Source of the DNA: Chionis minor
Taxonomy: Eukaryota; Chordata; Aves; Charadriiformes; Chionididae
DNA length: 64,000 nt
Assembly: GCA_013398295.1 (NCBI GenBank)
Contig: VZSF01010488.1
Coordinates: 310,001-374,000, forward strand
Reading direction: 5' to 3'
Positions 59,565 to 64,000 of this stretch are shown one piece after another. Position 1 is the first letter of the stretch. Each line of letters opens with the position of its first letter. The notes beneath the pieces were generated by a model that saw only the letters and a program-made list of their open reading frames with translations, had not been told where the DNA came from and made no database searches. A program made the translations under genes and the position numbers.

Positions 59565-62500
59565 TAATTTACTGGTTCTCGCTATCTGAAGTATTTTTAA
59601 TTCAACGGAGCGCAAAATCTTTTCTCTTGCGGACATTTCGTATTTGAGTAATAACATTTAAATAGTGATAGACACTCAGGACTTTTTTTTGTTGAAAACA
59701 CCTCTACCACTTGAGAAACAAGTAAATAAAAATCCCAGGTCTCTTTCAAACTGCTTCTACACAAATTTTATGTCAATTGAAATTTCAGTCAAGTAAACAT
59801 GGGGTAAAAACCATAGATGTACAGACTGTAAAACTCATTTTTTTCTTTTCTGCAGAGCATCGATGATTATTTTTAATCTCTTATATAAAAAGTCCATGCA
59901 GCATAATTGAAAGAAAGAAAGCAGGGAAACATTACGTGATGGTTAAATTCAGGATTATAAAGAAATACTGACCACAAGCAACTTGGTGCCTGGCATCACA
60001 GGTCACGGTGAAGGCTACAGTCCCATCAACTCAGTAGAACATCTATGTTCTGTGTGTAAAAGGGGAGCATCAAGCACGTTTTGCCATGCCTCTGAGGCAA
60101 ACTCTCTGTAAATAAGTGTATGAGCCAAATCGATTTCTACCAAAAATCGAGTACCCCGAGTCTTTACGGGTTTCAGGTAGCCCACTGTAACGTCCTTTTC
60201 TCCAGCCATCGTGTGGTGTAACATCAGTGCTCTGCTCTGTCACTTGTCAGCCGTGACCTCGTAGGCGTGTGAGGCACCCTGCTTGGATTCTCAGCAATCA
60301 TCTCCTTTTAGGGTGAGTGATTTAAGGGTTCCTGGAAGGAGGGAGAAAAGCCTGCTTTATAAGCCCGTATCATGCTGTGCAACCAGCTCACAGCTTTGTG
60401 TCATGCAAACCTTAATCTCTTCACAACCTGTCTAGTTGCATCTTAGTCTGTTCTGAATATCGCTTTTCTGCTGAGGGATCTGGATTTCTCATGATCTAAT
60501 CATATCTCCTGTCATCTCAGTATAGGTTATTTCCCCTACATGTTTATCATAGATGCATACTTCAAAATGTCAGCTAAAAACAATGTGACAATATCAGCAA
60601 AAGGTTTTGCTTTACCAAGTGCAAACAAACTAGCCTGTTGGGTATTCTAGCAAAATAGCATGGTCGTCTTTTCTAATCGTTAATCCTAATGTTTGCCTTT
60701 TCAGCGTGGCTAGTTGCTTCCTCCCTGCTTATCTCCTGAATCAGATAGCAACAGTATGTTTTTATACTGCACTGCATTTTTGTAACTCATGTAAGATGAA
60801 AAGTTGTTTCCGTGTCAAGATTTTTTCTGTCATTGACTACTATAAACGTAAGTCTTCATCCACTGATATTCACAAAGCATTTTTTTGTAAGTATCCTTGA
60901 ATATACCTTCAAAAGCAATCATTCCCTCTTGCACAGAAATATAAAGGCCTTTCAAGTATATTACAACCAAAAGAGCACACATCCTTGGGCTCTGTGTGTG
61001 GTTCCTTCTTTCCACTGTGTTTTTATTTGAATGTTTTATTGATTTTTCCCCCTCAGATCCGAAACCATAAAAAACAGGAAAAAATATCTACTTGCAAGTG
61101 ACAGAAAAGGAAAAGTGCAGCAAGAACCCATAACAAAGCCTGAAAGTTGGAGGAAGGATCCCAGTGAGACGATAGGATACAGCTCTGTGTATGTGGGGTA
61201 ATAAAGAGCAGAACGAGCCTTCCTCACCTTTAACCCCACTTGTAGGAGGAAGAGCAAGGACAGCAAACCCAGGTCTCCCCAGTAAGCAAAGAGCCAGAGG
61301 GCAGGAAGAGAGACCAAAGTAAAGCAGGCACATCATTGGGCACAGCTGTCCTCTGAGAAACAGAAAAAAGCTCATTCTTTCCCCCAAATGGGAGGGAAGC
61401 AGGTGAGATACTGCCCTAAGGTCTGCTTGAGGAGGGGTGCAGCTATACAATCTTTATCCAGACACTTCAAAGCCTGCAGTGTTGCCTTCAGTTAACACAT
61501 TACCATGAACGCATTATAGCACAGCCATCAACCTAACACAACCATTCACAACCAAGCAAGGCAAGTACTTCATACATCATCCTATCTAGGGCTTCGCCTT
61601 TAAATCCTCTTATTTCACTACCTCAAAGGCACCTCAGTGTGTCCTAGTCGAACTGGCTGCACCATTTATCAATAACAGCAGCAGCTGCTGCCACATCTTG
61701 CAGTTACTCGGAACTGTAGCAATCCACCTGTAAGGAAACAGTGAAAAAATCAGCAAGATTGTCTCAGATCTCCACAGCTAACAAAGGCAGGGCACTGGTT
61801 TAGTGAGACCAAGAGCACTCTCCAATATGGCAAATTTAAATGAATGTGACATTGATTTCTCCTGTAGCTCTGTTCTGTAATTAAAGCCATAACGAAAGGC
61901 TCTGTTTTTCTCAGGCAAATTCTCATTCCAGTCAGAGGAATCTATCCAACGAAAGACTGGGGAAATCCGAGCAGCAGCCCAAAGATTTAACCCTACTTGC
62001 TTTATTTCTAATCACTCTCTTTTAGAAGGATAATTTAAGCCACTTGACATGTGAGGTGCCGCATACGTGCTCTGACCTAGGATGAGAAAGAAACAAGATA
62101 ACCTTCTCTGTTAGAAAATAAAAATCGTGAACCAGAAACCATGATCTCATCTTGGCTTCTGCAGCGTGCCCTGATTAAAAAGGAAATCTTTCTTCCGTCC
62201 ACAAAATGAGACAAATGAAGCCTACAAGGCAGCATTCAGAGCCCGAAAGTTACAGTGGCGCAGCGCATGAGGCGGCTGCAGCCAGCATAGGTGCCCAGAC
62301 CTTCCTGTCCTCCTCCCCCTTTGTCACCCGTCCTCCCCCTGCTCTCCCCACCTGCCCTCATCACCCCCTCCCTGGCCCATCTACACATGGGCAGGCAGAA
62401 GTTTCCTCCACCGCTGAGAACTGGATTGCTGCCCTCATTTATTTGTCTCCTTTTTTCTTAAGCACTGGAGATGACCGCATGGGGTTGTCTTTGTCACATC

Positions 62501-64000
62501 CTTACTGCTGCCTTTTGTAATTACAGGACACTGGTCTCCCTGTGTATTTTCAAATACAGTTTAAGGATTAATGCTATTACATATCCTTTTTTTCGGAGAG
62601 AGCTCAACTCTTTTCTCCATACTGTCATGCATTTACAATAATCTCTGAAATGTCAACTGTGGAAGGTACAGCACCATCAGAAGCAATCTTCGATTAGTAG
62701 TGTTATTACACTGTGATATCAAAGTGTCTCTAAAATAATGATAAAATCTTAATGTTTAAATCTTTTCTCCCTTTTGTAAACATTCAGAGGTCATTTAACA
62801 CAGTTTAAAAATAATGGAATAGGTCAGTCTAGAGGCAAAACAGTTTGAGAAGCTATCCGCCTATACAGCAAAATGCTAATGCCCTTTGTAATACAAAGGC
62901 AAGGGGGTTGTTCTCTTTATTGCCTAATGTTTTGTGCTTTTTCAGACCCGGGTCCAGAAGTATTTATCTTTCACCTCAAAATCTGATTGCTGTGCTAATG
63001 CTATTTAAAACTAAATGGAAGAAAATTATATTCTCCACAAGAATTCGATTGATTCCTTTCTTTGAATAGAAAAAGAAATAATAGTAGTTTTTATTCACAC
63101 AAAGTCCTGTATAGAAACCTCTGTGTTTAAATCCCATTGGGCCTCTATAATTTGTTATTAGCTATTGGTTATAGCTGAGATAAATGCAAGGGAACACTAT
63201 TTATGTAATTGTAAGCAATGTCACATTTGGATTTGGGACTCAGACCTCCTACAGCTTTCTGAAAATCATTACTCTTTCTCCAGTTTGCTCTTTTTCCTGC
63301 AATCCTTTGAGTTTAAGCCAAACAGGAGCACTGTTCTCAGTCACAGGAAGAGTCAAATTAATTCTTGGAGTGAGCAAAAAAAGAGAATTCACTATGCAGC
63401 TGTATCAACCTCATGCACAATGTTTAAGGTGGCATTTGAGGAACTAAATGTGCTGAAATATTCAAGAATTATTCAAGTATTCAGTGACCCATAGGATGCC
63501 TGCGTGAACAAGAACATTCTTGACAGAGATGTCCAGCATGTTTTCCTGACTTCTGACAAGCAGCAGTCCAAAGGAGATGGTTTAATACCACAAATGACGC
63601 TAATTCTCTATTTTTCTCATATGGTCTCATGATCTTCCCCACCATGCTGATAGTATGCACAATGTAACACAGGACAATAGAACCAACTTACTGATTCGCA
63701 ACTACAGAGGAATTCAGTTGAAATTTTTAATAATTGTGTGTGATGCTCAGATATCACCTTCCCAGATGAGGTAGGAAAGCAGTTGAGTACAAAGATCTCA
63801 TCCTATTACGCCCTTTCGATCATTATCATTAGTGCATCAAGAAATCCACAGAGCAATTTATAGGATTTCTTTTCAGAGAATTGTTCAAATAAATCTCGGA
63901 TAAATGTTTTAAGTTTTAGCGCATTATAGAAATCCAAAGCCATGTTTGCTTTGCATGAAATAGGTGTCTAGAACAATAAGGATTTTTTGCATATGCAGGT
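59565..64000. other. gene-free stretch with GC-richer patches
   Basis: No supported gene. GC-richer patches at 61090-61460 and 62200-62420 give overlapping frames on both strands of 93-120 and 104 codons, low in motif content. One weak exon candidate lies at 60705-60847. Confidence 0.4.
60705..60847 (+). CDS. weak candidate exon
   Basis: A 143-bp plus-strand block between a very good acceptor (atgtttgccttttcag) and a good donor (gtaagtcttc). Only one frame is open: one leftover base, then 47 codons, VASCFLPAYLLNQIATVCFY onwards, ending VIDYYK, with one base carried over. It is moderately hydrophobic with several Cys. I recognise no family. A second donor-like gtaagtatcc lies at 60889. Confidence 0.22.

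Noticed and set aside
1..64000. CRISPR arrays, prophage, operons, rRNA or tRNA genes
   Set aside because: No regularly spaced repeats, ribosome-binding-site-led gene runs or RNA-gene signatures were seen. The window is vertebrate nuclear DNA.

Overview
This window looks like bird nuclear DNA. The clearest evidence is the CR1 LINE, the dominant avian retrotransposon. One 2.7 kb copy still carries recognisable endonuclease and reverse-transcriptase domains (about 44455-47116). There are also two 3'-end copies (9484-9640 and 20766-21381) and one heavily decayed copy (21735-22208). A probable endogenous-retrovirus solo LTR (20025-20765) and several very old amniote interspersed repeats fit the same picture. 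The DNA is AT-rich, has long stretches without any coding signal, and shows no operons, bacterial-type genes, tRNA, rRNA or CRISPR arrays. It reads as an intergenic or intronic stretch, and no complete host gene is visible.

Layout. 1-9480: quiet DNA with an old amniote repeat at 410-640 and a degenerate interstitial telomere-like block at 5829-5928. 9484-9640: CR1 3' end on the minus strand. 9641-20020: quiet, apart from an AT-rich palindromic block (13260-13345), a small tandem-repeat patch near 14.1 kb and the 3' part of an old retroposon (15840-16112). 20025-23345: a nest of mobile elements, made of an LTR butted against a CR1 3' end, a second and much older CR1, and a faint fragment of another non-LTR reverse transcriptase. 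23346-44454: mostly featureless, with two more copies of an old retroposon tail (30385-30606 and 32255-32405). 44455-47116: the large CR1, broken by stops, frameshifts and small insertions and missing both ends. 48331-50966: the only part that hints at host coding sequence. It holds two minus-strand exon-like blocks with good splice signals (48331-48406 and 48650-48823, the second rich in cysteine) and a 128-codon open stretch ending in a stop followed by AATAAA (50580-50966). 50967-64000: quiet, with weak exon candidates, short tandem duplications and locally GC-richer patches.

The supported features do not work together as a pathway. They are layers of dead transposons of different ages in a gene-poor region. 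The exon-like blocks are the best leads for something not already explained, but they rest only on reading frame and splice signals. I found no convincing new biological system.
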